64,000 nt of DNA from Polynucleobacter sp. KF022 (GTDB lineage: Bacteria; Pseudomonadota; Gammaproteobacteria; Burkholderiales; Burkholderiaceae). A program made the translations under genes and the position numbers. This document shows, in pieces, positions 39,147 through 49,556 of the stretch. The notes below the pieces were generated by a model. The model saw only the letters and a program-made list of their open reading frames with translations, searched no databases and had not been told where the DNA came from. Each line of letters starts with the position of its first letter. Positions within the stretch are counted from its first letter, which is position 1. Where the stretch lies: NCBI RefSeq assembly GCF_027924105.1, contig NZ_AP026972.1:124001-188000 (forward strand), written 5' to 3'.

Positions 39147-40414
39147 ACTTAAAAGAGAAATTCTTTCCTGAAAACCGTCTTGGATTAAATCGTTTCTGGA
39201 ATTTTTCTAGGGGCGGAATCGATAACTTCCGTACTGGCTTGCGAGATGCAGTATCTGGCGTAGAGCAAACTCGTTCACGCATGATGGAGTATGACCAGTT
39301 GCTTGTTTGGGCAATTTTATCCCTCATGTTGATTGGTCTAGTGATGGTGTATTCAGCTTCTATTACTTTGGCTGATGGACCTAAGTATGCAAACTACAGT
39401 AGCAACTTTTTCTTGATCCGCCATATGATTTCTTTGGCGATTGCTATTGGAGTGGGGATTTGGGCTTTCAAGATTCCTACAAAGGTGTGGGATCGCTATT
39501 CGCCAGTCATTTTTGGATTTACCGTTTTACTGCTTATCGCGGTACTCATTCCTGGTGTCGGCAAAGGCGTGAATGGAGCTAAGCGTTGGATTCCCCTTGG
39601 CTTGATGAACTTTCAGCCTTCCGAGTTAATGAAATTTGCTGCAGTGATCTTTGCGGCAAGCTATACAGTGCAACGTCAAGAGTATCTCCATTCCTTTGTG
39701 AAGGGCATGCTACCTATGGGTATTGCAGTTGCCTTGGTTGGTGGCTTGCTGATGGCTGAGCCGGATATGGGTGCATTCGTAGTGGTTGCATTGATTGCAT
39801 TTGGCATTCTCTTTTTGGGCGGTATCAACGCTAAATTATTCGGTGGTTTGATTGCAGTTGGCTTGATGAGCGGTGCAACGATGATTGCGCTCTCACCATT
39901 CCGTCGTGGACGTATGTTGGCATTTATGGATCCATGGCAAGTAGATAACGCAGCCAATAAGGGGTATCAATTAACCCATTCACTCATGGCTTTTGGACGT
40001 GGCGAGTGGTTTGGTACAGGTCTTGGCGGTAGCGTAGAAAAATTACATTACTTGCCTGAAGCCCATACCGATTTCATCATGGCAGTGATCGGTGAAGAGC
40101 TTGGTTTTGTTGGTGTAGTCGTGATGATCTTCTTGTTCTATTGGATCGTACGTCGCGCATTCTTAATTGGACGCACTGCTTTGCAATTAGATCGCAGCTT
40201 CGCAGGACTCGCTGCTAAGGGTGTGGCTATTTGGATTGGTTGGCAGGCCTTTATTAATATGGGTGTGAACCTTGGGCTATTGCCAACTAAAGGTTTGACT
40301 TTGCCATTGGTGAGTTATGGCGGTTCTGGCATTTTGATGAATGCTGTTGCAATGGCAATGCTATTGCGCATTGATTTTGAAAATCGCGTGCTGATGCGTG
40401 GAGGGAAGCTTTGA
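39143..40414 (+). CDS. ftsW: Septal peptidoglycan polymerase FtsW
   Basis: Predicted 423-residue SEDS-family glycosyltransferase with about ten membrane helices and a long cytosolic N-terminus. GVGKGVNGAKRWI, QPSELMKFA, EPDMGAF and the C-terminal PTKGLTLPLVSYGGSG are SEDS hallmarks, including the presumed catalytic Asp in EPD. It works with FtsI. The stop overlaps the murG TTG start. Confidence 0.96.
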   Translation: MNLKEKFFPENRLGLNRFWNFSRGGIDNFRTGLRDAVSGVEQTRSRMMEYDQLLVWAILSLMLIGLVMVYSASITLADGPKYANYSSNFFLIRHMISLAIAIGVGIWAFKIPTKVWDRYSPVIFGFTVLLLIAVLIPGVGKGVNGAKRWIPLGLMNFQPSELMKFAAVIFAASYTVQRQEYLHSFVKGMLPMGIAVALVGGLLMAEPDMGAFVVVALIAFGILFLGGINAKLFGGLIAVGLMSGATMIALSPFRRGRMLAFMDPWQVDNAANKGYQLTHSLMAFGRGEWFGTGLGGSVEKLHYLPEAHTDFIMAVIGEELGFVGVVVMIFLFYWIVRRAFLIGRTALQLDRSFAGLAAKGVAIWIGWQAFINMGVNLGLLPTKGLTLPLVSYGGSGILMNAVAMAMLLRIDFENRVLMRGGKL

Positions 40415-41484
40415 CAAAACCCTCAATTCTGGTGATGGCTGGTGGAACTGGTGGGCATATCTTCCCAGGCCTAGCTGTCGCTGAATACTTGCGGATTTGT
40501 GGTTGGAATGTCTCTTGGTTAGGAAATCAAGCAGGCATGGAGTATCGCCTCGTGAAGTCTTGTGACTTTCCATTTGAGGCAGTTGATTTTGGTGGCTTGC
40601 GTGGCAAAGGTTTAAAGACAAAACTCATGTTGCCAATTAATTTGATGCGTGCATGTATTCAGAGTTGGAAAATCATGCGTCGAGTTAAGCCGAACGTTGT
40701 TTTAGGTATGGGTGGTTACATTACTTTCCCAGGCGGCTTAGTAACTAAATTATTAAAGCGTCCATTGGTTTTGCATGAGGCAAATTCAGTTGCTGGTAGC
40801 GCCAATATTGCGCTAAGCAAAATCGCCATGCGAACTTTGACTGGATTCCCCAATACAATGCCAAATGCAGAATGGGTTGGCAATCCGATTCGTGAAGAAT
40901 TTGACCATATGCTCGCGCCAGCAGAGCGTTATGAGCAGCGTCAAGGGCCTTTATCTATTTTGGTTGTCGGCGGTAGCTTGGGAGCTGCAGCCTTAAATGA
41001 AAATATTCCAGCTGCTTTGGCGTTGATTCCAGTAGAGTCTCGTCCCAAGGTTATTCATCAAGCAGGCGATAGGCATTTGGCGGATCTAGTAAAGCGTTAT
41101 GCCGATCTGGGTGTCGCAGCAGATATCCGCCCATTTATTGATGACATGCCAGCTGCGTACTCGCAGGCAGATTTAGTGATTTGTCGTTCTGGTGCGATGA
41201 CTGTTTCTGAAATTGCGGCCTGTGGCGTTGCCTCTTGCCTCATACCTTTTCCATTTGCAATTGATGATCATCAAACTGCCAATGCACAGTTTTTATCTAG
41301 TGCAGATGCAGCAGTTTTATTGCCGCAGCCGCTGCTTAATCCACAAGACTTGGCAATGATGATTCAAAACCTGAATCGCACAGGCTTAAAAGAGATGGCA
41401 TTGCGTGCGCATGCCTTAGCAAAGCCACATGCGACGCAGCGAGTGGCTGAAGTGTGTGCAGACTGTGCAGGAGTGGGCAAATGA
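40411..41484 (+). CDS. murG: Lipid II synthase MurG
   Basis: Predicted 357-residue GT-B glycosyltransferase adding GlcNAc to lipid [17 protein letters not shown] at residues 9-24, VLGMGGY and [10 protein letters not shown] are typical. The start is TTG, with GGAGGG about 5 bases upstream and the TTGA overlap with ftsW; no ATG fits the conserved N-terminus. The end overlaps murC by four bases. Confidence 0.95.
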   Translation: MTKPSILVMAGGTGGHIFPGLAVAEYLRICGWNVSWLGNQAGMEYRLVKSCDFPFEAVDFGGLRGKGLKTKLMLPINLMRACIQSWKIMRRVKPNVVLGMGGYITFPGGLVTKLLKRPLVLHEANSVAGSANIALSKIAMRTLTGFPNTMPNAEWVGNPIREEFDHMLAPAERYEQRQGPLSILVVGGSLGAAALNENIPAALALIPVESRPKVIHQAGDRHLADLVKRYADLGVAADIRPFIDDMPAAYSQADLVICRSGAMTVSEIAACGVASCLIPFPFAIDDHQTANAQFLSSADAAVLLPQPLLNPQDLAMMIQNLNRTGLKEMALRAHALAKPHATQRVAEVCADCAGVGK

Positions 41485-42917
41485 AGCATATCGTTCAGCA
41501 AATTCACTTCATCGGTATAGGTGGTGCTGGTATGAGCGGCATTGCTGAAGTGCTTCTGAACTTAGGGTACCAAGTTTCAGGATCAGATCTTGCTGAGGGC
41601 GCTGTTACTAAGCGCCTGAAGGAATTGGGCGCCGTGATTCATATTGGGCATGACCCTAAAAATATTGGCACTGCTGAGGCAGTAGTCATTTCAACGGCAG
41701 TCGCTGGCAATAATCCGGAAGTTTTGGCTGCGCGAGCTGCAAAAATTCCAGTCATTCAGCGTGCTGTGATGTTGGGTGAGTTAATGCGCTTAAAGCAGGG
41801 TATTGCGATTGCTGGCACCCATGGAAAAACAACGACCACTAGTTTGGTCGCATCAGTTTTGGCTGAGGGTGGTCTAGATCCTACGTTTGTGATTGGTGGA
41901 AAACTCAATTCTGCAAACGCCAATGCGCGTTTAGGGCGCGGAGATTTTATTGTTGTAGAAGCTGATGAATCTGATGCTTCTTTCTTGCAATTATTTCCAG
42001 CAATGGAAGTCGTCACCAATATCGATGCAGATCATATGGATACCTATCAGCACGATATGGCTCGCTTAAAGCAAGCATTTGTGCAGTTTATTCAGCGTAT
42101 GCCGTTTTATGGTGTGGCAGTGCTTTGTATTGATGATGCAAATGTGCGCGACATCATTCCATTTGTATCCCAGCCGATATTGCGCTACGGCCTATCTGAG
42201 GATGCCGATATCCGCGCAAGTAATGTGCGCGCAGATGGCACACAGATGCATTTCACAGTTGATCGTCGCACGGTACGTAGACATGGCAATAAGCCTGGTC
42301 CACTCAATGTCACGCTGAACTTGCCTGGATTACACAACGTGCGTAATGCCTTGGCTGCAATTGGTATCGCTACAGAGCTGGGTGTGGGGGATGAAGCAAT
42401 CACGAAAGCGCTTTCTGAATTTAGCGGGGTTGGTCGTCGCTTCCAGCGTTATGGAGAGATTCCATTAGCTTCTGGCGGCAGCTTTACTTTGATTGATGAT
42501 TACGGTCATCACCCAGTAGAGATGGCAGCAACCTTAGCTGCCGCACGCGGCGCTTATCCAGATCGCCGTTTGGTTCTGGCGTTCCAGCCACATCGCTTTA
42601 CTAGAACACGTGATTGTTTTGGTGAATTTGTACAAGTCCTTAGAAGCTTTGATGCTTTGGTGTTGACTGATGTCTATCCAGCTGGTGAGGCAAAAATTCC
42701 GGGGGCAGATGGTAAGAGCTTGATGAAAGCCGCTATTGCTGAAGATAAGAATTCAAAAGCATTATTAAATTCAAGCGCTGTTGCTTACGCTGCAAGCATT
42801 GCTGAGATGCCAGAAAAATTGAGTCAAGTTTTAAAAGATGGGGATGTTTTAATTACGATGGGTGCAGGATCAATTTCTGCTTTGCCGCATACGTTAGCGG
42901 AGGCAAAGCATGTCTAA
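41481..42917 (+). CDS. murC: UDP-N-acetylmuramate:L-alanine ligase
   Basis: Predicted 478-residue Mur ligase. [17 protein letters not shown] binds UDP-MurNAc, [11 protein letters not shown] is the ATP loop, and DDYGHHPVE is the MurC-specific central motif. The ATG at 41481 within the murG stop (ATGA) is chosen over an upstream ATG lying inside murG. Ddl start overlaps its end by 8 bases. Confidence 0.96.
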   Translation: MKHIVQQIHFIGIGGAGMSGIAEVLLNLGYQVSGSDLAEGAVTKRLKELGAVIHIGHDPKNIGTAEAVVISTAVAGNNPEVLAARAAKIPVIQRAVMLGELMRLKQGIAIAGTHGKTTTTSLVASVLAEGGLDPTFVIGGKLNSANANARLGRGDFIVVEADESDASFLQLFPAMEVVTNIDADHMDTYQHDMARLKQAFVQFIQRMPFYGVAVLCIDDANVRDIIPFVSQPILRYGLSEDADIRASNVRADGTQMHFTVDRRTVRRHGNKPGPLNVTLNLPGLHNVRNALAAIGIATELGVGDEAITKALSEFSGVGRRFQRYGEIPLASGGSFTLIDDYGHHPVEMAATLAAARGAYPDRRLVLAFQPHRFTRTRDCFGEFVQVLRSFDALVLTDVYPAGEAKIPGADGKSLMKAAIAEDKNSKALLNSSAVAYAASIAEMPEKLSQVLKDGDVLITMGAGSISALPHTLAEAKHV

Positions 42918-43923
42918 GGTAGTTGCTAACTTGAGTTCTTGGGGTGATCGCGTTAAGTCGACCCTGGCTAGTTTGGATATCAAGTCTTTCGGCCGCGTGG
43001 GTGTATTGTTTGGTGGTAAATCTGGCGAGAGAGAAATCTCACTGATGTCAGGCAATGGTGTGCTGGAAGCCTTGCGTTCTAAAGGTGTGGATGCCCATGC
43101 CTTTGATACCGGTTTGCGTTGCCCCACTGAACTAGCTAAAGAAAAATTTGATCGTATTTTCATTTCGCTACACGGTCGCTTTGGTGAGGATGGCACGATT
43201 CAAGGCCTGCTTGAATTACTGGGTCTGCCCTATACCGGAAGTGGCGTTTTAGCCTCTGCTTTAGCAATAGACAAGATCGTTACTAAGCAAGTCTGGATTA
43301 GTAATGGACTCGCAACTCCTGAGTATGAAGAATTAACTGCAACAAGCGATTGGAATGCGGTTGTTCAGCACTTAGGTTTGCCATTAATTGTGAAGCCCGC
43401 ACATGAAGGCTCTTCTTTGGGCTTAACCAAGGTGAAATCAGTAGAGGAGCTACCAGCTGCCTACAAACTTGCGGCCGGGTTGGATAAAAAAGTGATTGCA
43501 GAGACCTGTATCGTTGGCGATGAATTAACTTGCCCATTGGTTGGTTACGGTAAAACGGCTGAAGCATTGCCTGTGATCAAAATTATTCCCCCGCAAGCAA
43601 ATTACGATTTCCACAATAAGTATTTCTCTGATGAAACTCAGTACCTATGCCCAACAGGACTTGCGCCAGAGGTGAATGCAGCCGTGCAGGAATTAGCCTT
43701 GGCGGCTTACAAGGCTTTGGGTTGCCGGACTTGGGGCCGCGCTGATGTGATGCTAGAGCAAAAAACTGGCAAACCTTATTTGCTGGAAATGAATACCTCT
43801 CCAGGCATGACCTCTCATTCATTGGTGCCAATGGCTGCTAAGGCCGCAGGTATTGAGTATGCGGATTTGGTACTTTGGTTACTGAGTCAAACGCTGCAGC
43901 AAAAAGAGGGCGCTCTTGCATGA
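42910..43923 (+). CDS. ddlB: D-alanine-D-alanine ligase
   Basis: Predicted 337-residue ATP-grasp enzyme. [17 protein letters not shown] opens the N-terminal domain, [11 protein letters not shown] is the ATP-grasp loop, and [16 protein letters not shown] holds Mg2+ and substrate residues. About 28 residues precede the conserved core, slightly more than in E. coli DdlB. It overlaps ftsQ by four bases. Confidence 0.95.
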   Translation: MSKVVANLSSWGDRVKSTLASLDIKSFGRVGVLFGGKSGEREISLMSGNGVLEALRSKGVDAHAFDTGLRCPTELAKEKFDRIFISLHGRFGEDGTIQGLLELLGLPYTGSGVLASALAIDKIVTKQVWISNGLATPEYEELTATSDWNAVVQHLGLPLIVKPAHEGSSLGLTKVKSVEELPAAYKLAAGLDKKVIAETCIVGDELTCPLVGYGKTAEALPVIKIIPPQANYDFHNKYFSDETQYLCPTGLAPEVNAAVQELALAAYKALGCRTWGRADVMLEQKTGKPYLLEMNTSPGMTSHSLVPMAAKAAGIEYADLVLWLLSQTLQQKEGALA

Positions 43924-44777
43924 GTAACTTCATGGACCGCTTCGGTGAAATTTTCTCCATGTTGATGGCCCCGCTCTGGAATCATTCAGATCGCATGGAA
44001 AAGCTGAGTCGTTTCTTGATTCGTTGCTTTGTAGTGATGCTCGTCATAGGCATTTTGGTATGGCTTAGTCAGCGTCCAGTGTTTGCCTTAAAGCAAATTC
44101 AAATTGAGCCGGTTGCAGGGCAAACACTCAAGCATATTAAGAAACCTATTGTGAAACAACAGGTCTTAGAAACGGTTCAGGGTAATTTCTTTAGTGTTCG
44201 CCTTGAGGATGTAAAGCGTGGATTTGAAAGCATGCCTTGGGTACGACACGCGAATGTCCGTCGGGTTTGGCCAAATGGATTAGTGGTGAGTATCGAAGAA
44301 CAAAAGCCCTTTGGTACATGGGGTGGCGCTGAAAGCCACACTTTGATGAATACACACGGCGAGCTGTTTGCTGGACGCGTCTCTGAGATAGGTGACGAAA
44401 TCCGTTTGGTAGATTTCTCTGGTCCCCCAGATTCCGGTAAAGAGGTGATGAGTCTTTATGAAAAAGCGAATAACTGGTTTAAGCCATGGGGTGCAGAAGT
44501 TACCAGCCTTGCTCTCACAGAGCGTTATGCATGGCACGTCAGGCTATCTAACGGTATGAAGGTTGAGTTTGGGCGTGATGAAGAAAGCTCCGATAAAAAT
44601 TTGACCGAAGAGCGTGTGGCACGATTGTTTAAATATTGGCCCCAAGTACAGGAAAAGTGGGCAAATCGAATTGATGCAATTGATTTGCGATATGCGAATG
44701 GTTTTGCAGTTCATCTTGCCTCTGCAAGTTTGAAAAAGAGTGATGTAGATGGCAAAAAAAGCGAGATGAAGCAATGA
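43920..44777 (+). CDS. ftsQ: Cell division protein FtsQ
   Basis: Predicted 285-residue bitopic divisome protein: cytosolic N-terminus of about 32 residues, one membrane helix (about 33-50), a POTRA domain ([11 protein letters not shown] onward) and the FtsQ beta domain. The start at 43920 overlaps the ddlB stop as ATGA; a longer frame begins inside ddlB and is unlikely. The tail is lysine-rich. Confidence 0.93.
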   Translation: MSNFMDRFGEIFSMLMAPLWNHSDRMEKLSRFLIRCFVVMLVIGILVWLSQRPVFALKQIQIEPVAGQTLKHIKKPIVKQQVLETVQGNFFSVRLEDVKRGFESMPWVRHANVRRVWPNGLVVSIEEQKPFGTWGGAESHTLMNTHGELFAGRVSEIGDEIRLVDFSGPPDSGKEVMSLYEKANNWFKPWGAEVTSLALTERYAWHVRLSNGMKVEFGRDEESSDKNLTEERVARLFKYWPQVQEKWANRIDAIDLRYANGFAVHLASASLKKSDVDGKKSEMKQ

Positions 44778-44786
44778 GGAATGGTG

Positions 44787-46016
44787 ATGAGTAAAGACAA
44801 TCGCGATGTTTTGGTTGGGTTAGATATTGGTACATCTAAGGTCGTCGCCTTAGTTGCTGAACTGTCTCCTGATGGTCAATTTAATGTAGTCGGTGTTGGT
44901 CAAACTGCATCTAAGGGGCTCAAGAAGGGTGTTGTAGTCAATATTGAGGCGACTGTTCAATCGATTCAAAAAGCGCTTGAAGAAGCCGAAGTCATGGCGG
45001 ATCGTCAGATTGTTCAAGTGTTTACGGGTATTGCCGGTAACCATATTGTGAGTTTTAACTCGAGCGGCATGGTTGCGATACGCGATAAAGAGGTTGGTGC
45101 TGGTGATGTGGAGCGCGTACTCGAGACTGCCAAAGCAATCAATATTCCAACGGATCAGCAAATTTTGCACATCCTCGTTCAAGAATTCATTATTGACGGA
45201 CAGGAAGACGTGCGTGAGCCAATTGGTATGAGCGGTCTTCGTTTGGAGGTGAAGGTTCATATCGTTACTGGCGCTGTGAGTGCTGCACAAAATATTGTGA
45301 AGTGCGTACGTCGTTGTGGACTTGAAGTGAATGACTTAATTCTGCAGCCATTAGCCTCCAGTTTGGCGGTCTTAACTGAGGATGAGAAAGAGCTTGGCGT
45401 GGTCTTGGTAGATATTGGTGGTGGAACCACTGATATTGCAATTTATTGTCAAGGATCAATTCGCCATACTGCAGTGATTCCAATTGCAGGTGATCAAATT
45501 ACCAATGACATAGCAATGGCATTACGTACGCCAACGATTGATGCTGAAGATTTGAAGATTGCGCATGGCATTGCTCGTCAAGATATGGCTGATCCTACTG
45601 CGATGATTGACGTTCCAGGAGTGGGTGATCGTGAGCCACGCCCGATGTCTAAACAAGCTTTGGCAGCAGTAATTGAACCGCGTGTTGAAGAGCTATTTAC
45701 GCTCGTGCGCGGCGTAGTTCGTGACTCCGGTTACGAAGATATGGTTTCTTCCGGAATTGTTTTAACTGGGGGTACAGCACTGATGCCTGGCATGGTGGAA
45801 TTAGCTGAGCAAGTCTTTTTAAGACCGGCTCGCATAGGTACTCCGGAATACCGTGGTCATTTACATGAAGTTTTACGTAGTCCCAGATATGCCACCAGCA
45901 TTGGTTTGCTGATGGAAGGTCAAGCGCAGTTGTTGCGTGGCCGCCGTGTTTCTCAATCAGGCGCACTACAGGGAGTGATCTCGCGCATGAAGGAATGGTT
46001 CGCAGGAAATTTTTAA
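44787..46016 (+). CDS. ftsA: Cell division protein FtsA
   Basis: Predicted 409-residue actin-fold ATPase tethering FtsZ to the membrane. GLDIGTSKVVALV is phosphate loop 1, VDIGGGTTDIAI loop 2 and VLTGGTALMPG the adenosine motif; the C-terminal MKEWFAGNF is the amphipathic membrane-targeting helix. I prefer the ATG at 44787 with AGGA 6 bases upstream over the ATG at 44781. Confidence 0.96.
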   Translation: MSKDNRDVLVGLDIGTSKVVALVAELSPDGQFNVVGVGQTASKGLKKGVVVNIEATVQSIQKALEEAEVMADRQIVQVFTGIAGNHIVSFNSSGMVAIRDKEVGAGDVERVLETAKAINIPTDQQILHILVQEFIIDGQEDVREPIGMSGLRLEVKVHIVTGAVSAAQNIVKCVRRCGLEVNDLILQPLASSLAVLTEDEKELGVVLVDIGGGTTDIAIYCQGSIRHTAVIPIAGDQITNDIAMALRTPTIDAEDLKIAHGIARQDMADPTAMIDVPGVGDREPRPMSKQALAAVIEPRVEELFTLVRGVVRDSGYEDMVSSGIVLTGGTALMPGMVELAEQVFLRPARIGTPEYRGHLHEVLRSPRYATSIGLLMEGQAQLLRGRRVSQSGALQGVISRMKEWFAGNF

Positions 46017-46065
46017 GTTTTTTTCGTCGTCGTCAATGTAGTACGTTTTTTACCTAGGAGGGTAT

Positions 46066-47406
46066 ATGGAATTTGAAATGTTAGATCAAGAAACAGCTGG
46101 CAAGACCATTATTAAAGTGGTTGGAGTTGGTGGCGCTGGTGGTAATGCTGTCCAGCACATGATCCGTCGTGGTGTTAACGGCGTAGAGTTCATTTGCATG
46201 AACACCGATGCTGGCGCTTTACAGCGCTCTGAGGCATCTGTGAATTTGCAACTGGGCTCTAGCGGATTGGGTGCAGGGGCTAAACCAGAAATCGGTGCAG
46301 CATCTGCTGAAGAGGCGCGAGCTCGTATTGCCGATACCTTGCAAGGCGCGCATATGGTGTTCATTACTGCTGGTATGGGTGGCGGCACTGGAACTGGTGC
46401 AGCTCCGATTGTTGCTCAAGTGGCAAAAGAAATGGGCATTCTCACTGTTGGCGTGATTAGTAAGCCATTTGATTTCGAGGGTGTAAAGCGCTTGAAAGTT
46501 GCTGAAAACGGCGCTACAGAACTTGAGTCATATGTAGACTCACTTATCGTTGTACTCAATGAAAAACTCTTTGAAGTAATGGGAGAAGATGCTGAGTTCG
46601 ATAAAGCATTTGCTTGTGCTGATGACGTCTTGCATAACGCGGTTTCTGGCATTGCAGAAATTATTAATGTTCAAGGTTTGATCAACGTTGACTTTGAAGA
46701 CGTTAAGACTGTGATGGGTGAGCAAGGTAAAGCCATGATGGGAACTGCCACTGTTTCTGGTATGGATCGTGCACGCTTGGCTGCTGAAGCTGCGGTGGCA
46801 TCACCATTGCTCGAAGGTGTTGATCTATCTGGTGCACGCGGTGTATTGGTCAACATTACTGCTAGCCGTTCATTGAAGTTGTCTGAGACTCGTGAAGTAA
46901 TGGCTGCGATTCGCGGCTACGCTGCAGATGACGCAACAGTTATCTTCGGTACTGTATACGACGAGAGCTTAGGCGACGCCTTACGTGTGACTGTAGTTGC
47001 TACTGGTTTGAATAATCCTCAAGCTCGTAAAAATAACCAGCCAGAAGTAGTTTGGAGGCAGGCTACTGGTACACACGATGCAATGCCAACAATGGCAGAT
47101 CTCAATAGTTTTGCGCCTGCAAGCCCATCCGCTGCAATGAGCAAAGTAAGCATGGACTCTGCTTTGGGAACTAGCGCAGGTTTGGCTTTGACTGGTGCTG
47201 GTAGTGCTCCAGCAATGGCAGCTCAGCCAGCAACTTCTGGAGTTGATTACAGCCAATATGATTTGCCACGTGTTTTTCGTAGCTCTCGTGAAGCGACTCC
47301 TGCGCCTACATTAGGTGCAGATAGTTCTCCACAGGCCAAATCCATGTTGGACAAAGGGGCTGATTACTATGAAATCCCAGCCTTTTTGCGTAAGCAAGCA
47401 GATTAA
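46066..47406 (+). CDS. ftsZ: Cell division protein FtsZ
   Basis: Predicted 446-residue tubulin-like GTPase forming the Z ring. The GTP signature GGGTGTG is near residues 105-111, with the T7 synergy loop [11 protein letters not shown] variable linker rich in Ala, Ser and Pro follows about residue 330 and the C-terminal [14 protein letters not shown] is the FtsA/ZapD/ZipA-binding peptide. The linker is longer than in E. coli (383 residues total). AGGAGG stands 5-6 bases before the ATG. Confidence 0.98.
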   Translation: MEFEMLDQETAGKTIIKVVGVGGAGGNAVQHMIRRGVNGVEFICMNTDAGALQRSEASVNLQLGSSGLGAGAKPEIGAASAEEARARIADTLQGAHMVFITAGMGGGTGTGAAPIVAQVAKEMGILTVGVISKPFDFEGVKRLKVAENGATELESYVDSLIVVLNEKLFEVMGEDAEFDKAFACADDVLHNAVSGIAEIINVQGLINVDFEDVKTVMGEQGKAMMGTATVSGMDRARLAAEAAVASPLLEGVDLSGARGVLVNITASRSLKLSETREVMAAIRGYAADDATVIFGTVYDESLGDALRVTVVATGLNNPQARKNNQPEVVWRQATGTHDAMPTMADLNSFAPASPSAAMSKVSMDSALGTSAGLALTGAGSAPAMAAQPATSGVDYSQYDLPRVFRSSREATPAPTLGADSSPQAKSMLDKGADYYEIPAFLRKQAD

Positions 47407-47437
47407 TTGACTGCTTAATAAAATAGGTAATTGCAAA

Positions 47438-47488
47438 ATGCCAGCGCGGCGCCCCTCCGGACGACGAATCCCGCGCTTGCGTTGGCAT
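47438..47488. repeat. GC-rich imperfect palindrome between ftsZ and peroxiredoxin gene
   Basis: ATGCCAGCGC (47438-47447) pairs with GCGTTGGCAT (47479-47488) with one G-U pair; alternatively ATGCCAGCGCGG pairs with CCGCGC plus TGGCAT around a 6-base bulge. The loop contains CCCCTCC. No T-tract follows, so it is not a standard terminator. It could be an RNA processing element, a small RNA or a REP-like repeat. Confidence 0.6.
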
Positions 47489-47518
47489 GCTTACTAACAA
47501 TTATTTATTGGAGATGTC

Positions 47519-48019
47519 ATGATTGCTGTTGGACAAAAATTACCAAACGCTACTCTTTATGAATTTATGAATGAAGAGACTGAAGGCTGCTCCTTGGGGC
47601 CAAATGCCTTTGAAGTTGAGAAGTTGGTAGCAGGAAAAAAGATTGTTATCTTTGCATTGCCTGGTGCATTTACACCTACTTGTTCTGCAAAACACGTACC
47701 TGGTTATGTCGAGCATTGTGATGCGATTAAAGCAAAGGGTGTTGACGAGATTTGGTGTATCTCTGTGAATGACCCATTTGTGATGGGTGCATGGGGTCGT
47801 GATCAGAAGGTGGGCAAAAAGATTCGCATGTTGGGCGATGGTAGCGCTGAGTTCACTAAAAAACTTGGTTTAGAGTTAGATTTAACAGCTCGCGGATTGG
47901 GCGTGCGCTCTGATCGCTATGCAATGATTATTGAAGATGGTGTTGTAAAGTCACTGGATCGTGAAGCGCCAGGTAAGTTTGAAGTAAGTGACGCCGCTTC
48001 TATTTTGAAAAAGCTGTAA
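47519..48019 (+). CDS. Peroxiredoxin, Prx5 type
   Basis: Predicted 166-residue thiol peroxidase reducing H2O2 or alkyl peroxides. The peroxidatic site is PGAFTPTCSAKHVPGY with Cys55, the canonical Prx5 motif. No fused glutaredoxin domain, so it needs an external thiol donor. A TTGGAGATGTC ribosome site precedes the ATG. Its place between ftsZ and lpxC is conserved in Burkholderiales, though no division role is known. Confidence 0.93.
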   Translation: MIAVGQKLPNATLYEFMNEETEGCSLGPNAFEVEKLVAGKKIVIFALPGAFTPTCSAKHVPGYVEHCDAIKAKGVDEIWCISVNDPFVMGAWGRDQKVGKKIRMLGDGSAEFTKKLGLELDLTARGLGVRSDRYAMIIEDGVVKSLDREAPGKFEVSDAASILKKL

Positions 48020-48063
48020 TTAGAATTTCTTAACAAATATCCCCTGAATTTAAATAGCTAAAT

Positions 48064-48978
48064 ATGATGAAGCAACGCACTATCGCAACTCCGGTGAAAA
48101 CCGTGGGGATTGGCTTGCATTCTGGTCGTAAGGTCACGATTTCTATTAAACCTGCGCCGGTAAATTCAGGGGTTCAGTTTGTTAGGGTAGATACACCTGA
48201 GCAGTCTGTTGTTCCCGCAACCGCTTTAGCAGTATGTGATACCAGGCTGGCCTCTGTGATCCAGAAAGATGGCATACGCGTCTCTACGGTTGAGCATTTG
48301 TTATCAGCCTGCGCTGGACTCGGTCTTGATAATTTATTCATTGAGCTCGATGGTGAGGAAGTGCCTATCATGGATGGTAGCGCTGCCTCTTTTTTATTTT
48401 TAATTGAATCAGCAGGTATTGCTGAACAAGAGGCACCGCGCCAATTTGTCGTTATTAAAAAACCGGTAGAGGTTCGTGAAGGCGACAAGCTTGCACGTCT
48501 AGAACCATTCTTTGGATTTAAGTTAGATTTCACGATTGACTTCAAGCATCCTGCTGTAGATAAAACAGGTCAACGTTTTGTAGTGGATTTTGCAGAACAT
48601 GCTTATCGCAGCGAAATTGGTCGTGCACGTACTTTTGGATTTGCTCACGAAGTTGAGGCGCTACGTGAGATGGGTTTAGCGCGTGGAGGCAGTTTAGATA
48701 ACGCAATAGTTTTGGATGAGCATCGAATTTTAAATAACGAAGAACTTCGTTATGAAGATGAATTTGTGCGTCACAAAATCTTGGATGCGATTGGTGATCT
48801 CTATCTCATAGGGCATCCGATTGTGGGGGCTTATGTTGCTGAGAAATCAGGCCACGCTCTCAATAATGCGCTTTTACGTAAGCTTCTGGAAGATCCAAGC
48901 TCTTATGAAATCAGCTCTTTTGCTGAAAATAAGGCGCCTGGTGCCTATTCTCAAGCAAGTCAGCCACTCTTTTTCTAA
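48064..48978 (+). CDS. lpxC: UDP-3-O-acyl-N-acetylglucosamine deacetylase
   Basis: Predicted 304-residue zinc deacetylase, the first committed step of lipid A synthesis. [16 protein letters not shown] includes zinc ligand His78 and the [14 protein letters not shown] segment near residue 237 supplies the other His and Asp ligands. The end converges on dciA, with 23 bases between. A second in-frame ATG at 48067 is equally possible. Confidence 0.97.
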   Translation: MMKQRTIATPVKTVGIGLHSGRKVTISIKPAPVNSGVQFVRVDTPEQSVVPATALAVCDTRLASVIQKDGIRVSTVEHLLSACAGLGLDNLFIELDGEEVPIMDGSAASFLFLIESAGIAEQEAPRQFVVIKKPVEVREGDKLARLEPFFGFKLDFTIDFKHPAVDKTGQRFVVDFAEHAYRSEIGRARTFGFAHEVEALREMGLARGGSLDNAIVLDEHRILNNEELRYEDEFVRHKILDAIGDLYLIGHPIVGAYVAEKSGHALNNALLRKLLEDPSSYEISSFAENKAPGAYSQASQPLFF

Positions 48979-49001
48979 GAGATCTGAGACAGTCTTTTAA
49001 G

Positions 49002-49502
49002 TTATTTCGACTTGTTTTTAAGGAGCTTCTCGATAGCTGAGCGCAAGCTTGACTCTGGCTCTAGTCTTTCTAAAAGTGACTCCCAGGATTTCCTGGCTAC
49101 ATCATTTAACCCCTTTGGCTTTTCACGTTGAGCATCAGGGCGAGGTTTTACTTCCCAGGCTGGTGGTGCAGGCTTAACCCGTACCATGATTGCCTTGCAA
49201 GAGACCCCTTTTTTCTCTAACTCTTTGATTAAGCTAGGTAAAATCTGCTGAAGGCGACTGGCAATACTGGCGCTATTAACCAGCAAAAAAAGCTCTTCTT
49301 GGGGGCCGGAACGCCACCCCGCATCAATTTTGGGGCTGAAATGCCCTAAATCCAGAGCTTTCAGGGCGGCGTGGATATTCGCCTTGAGCTTGGCTAGGTC
49401 TTCCGTTTTGGCCAAAATACTCCCAAGACCATTGGATTCTCGTAGGTAATCCATCCAGTCATGAGCTGTGTGCTTGCGGGAGGATTTAGGGGTGAAGTTC
49501 AT
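49002..49502 (-). CDS. dciA: DciA-like protein (DUF721), replicative helicase loader
   Basis: Predicted 166-residue basic protein. About residues 20-110 fit the DUF721/DciA fold: helices with AKLKANIHAALKALDL then beta strands EELFLLVNSASIASRLQQILPSLI. DciA recruits DnaB helicase in bacteria lacking DnaC. The C-terminal third is charged and probably disordered. The ATG at 49502 is preferred to a TTG at 49550. Divergent from secA, the usual arrangement in Burkholderiales. Confidence 0.8.
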   Translation of the reverse strand: MNFTPKSSRKHTAHDWMDYLRESNGLGSILAKTEDLAKLKANIHAALKALDLGHFSPKIDAGWRSGPQEELFLLVNSASIASRLQQILPSLIKELEKKGVSCKAIMVRVKPAPPAWEVKPRPDAQREKPKGLNDVARKSWESLLERLEPESSLRSAIEKLLKNKSK

Positions 49503-49556
49503 AAAAAATGGGGTTGCGGGTGATAAACTCAAGGACTTAATTTTCTTCAATATCCC

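Noticed and set aside
41454..41480. Upstream-extended start for murC
   Set aside because: The extra residues lie inside murG; the ATGA overlap at 41481 gives the conserved N-terminus.
46086..46388. Long open frames antisense to ftsZ, secA, murD and other conserved genes
   Set aside because: They mirror the codon bias of the strongly conserved gene on the other strand and lack ribosome sites.
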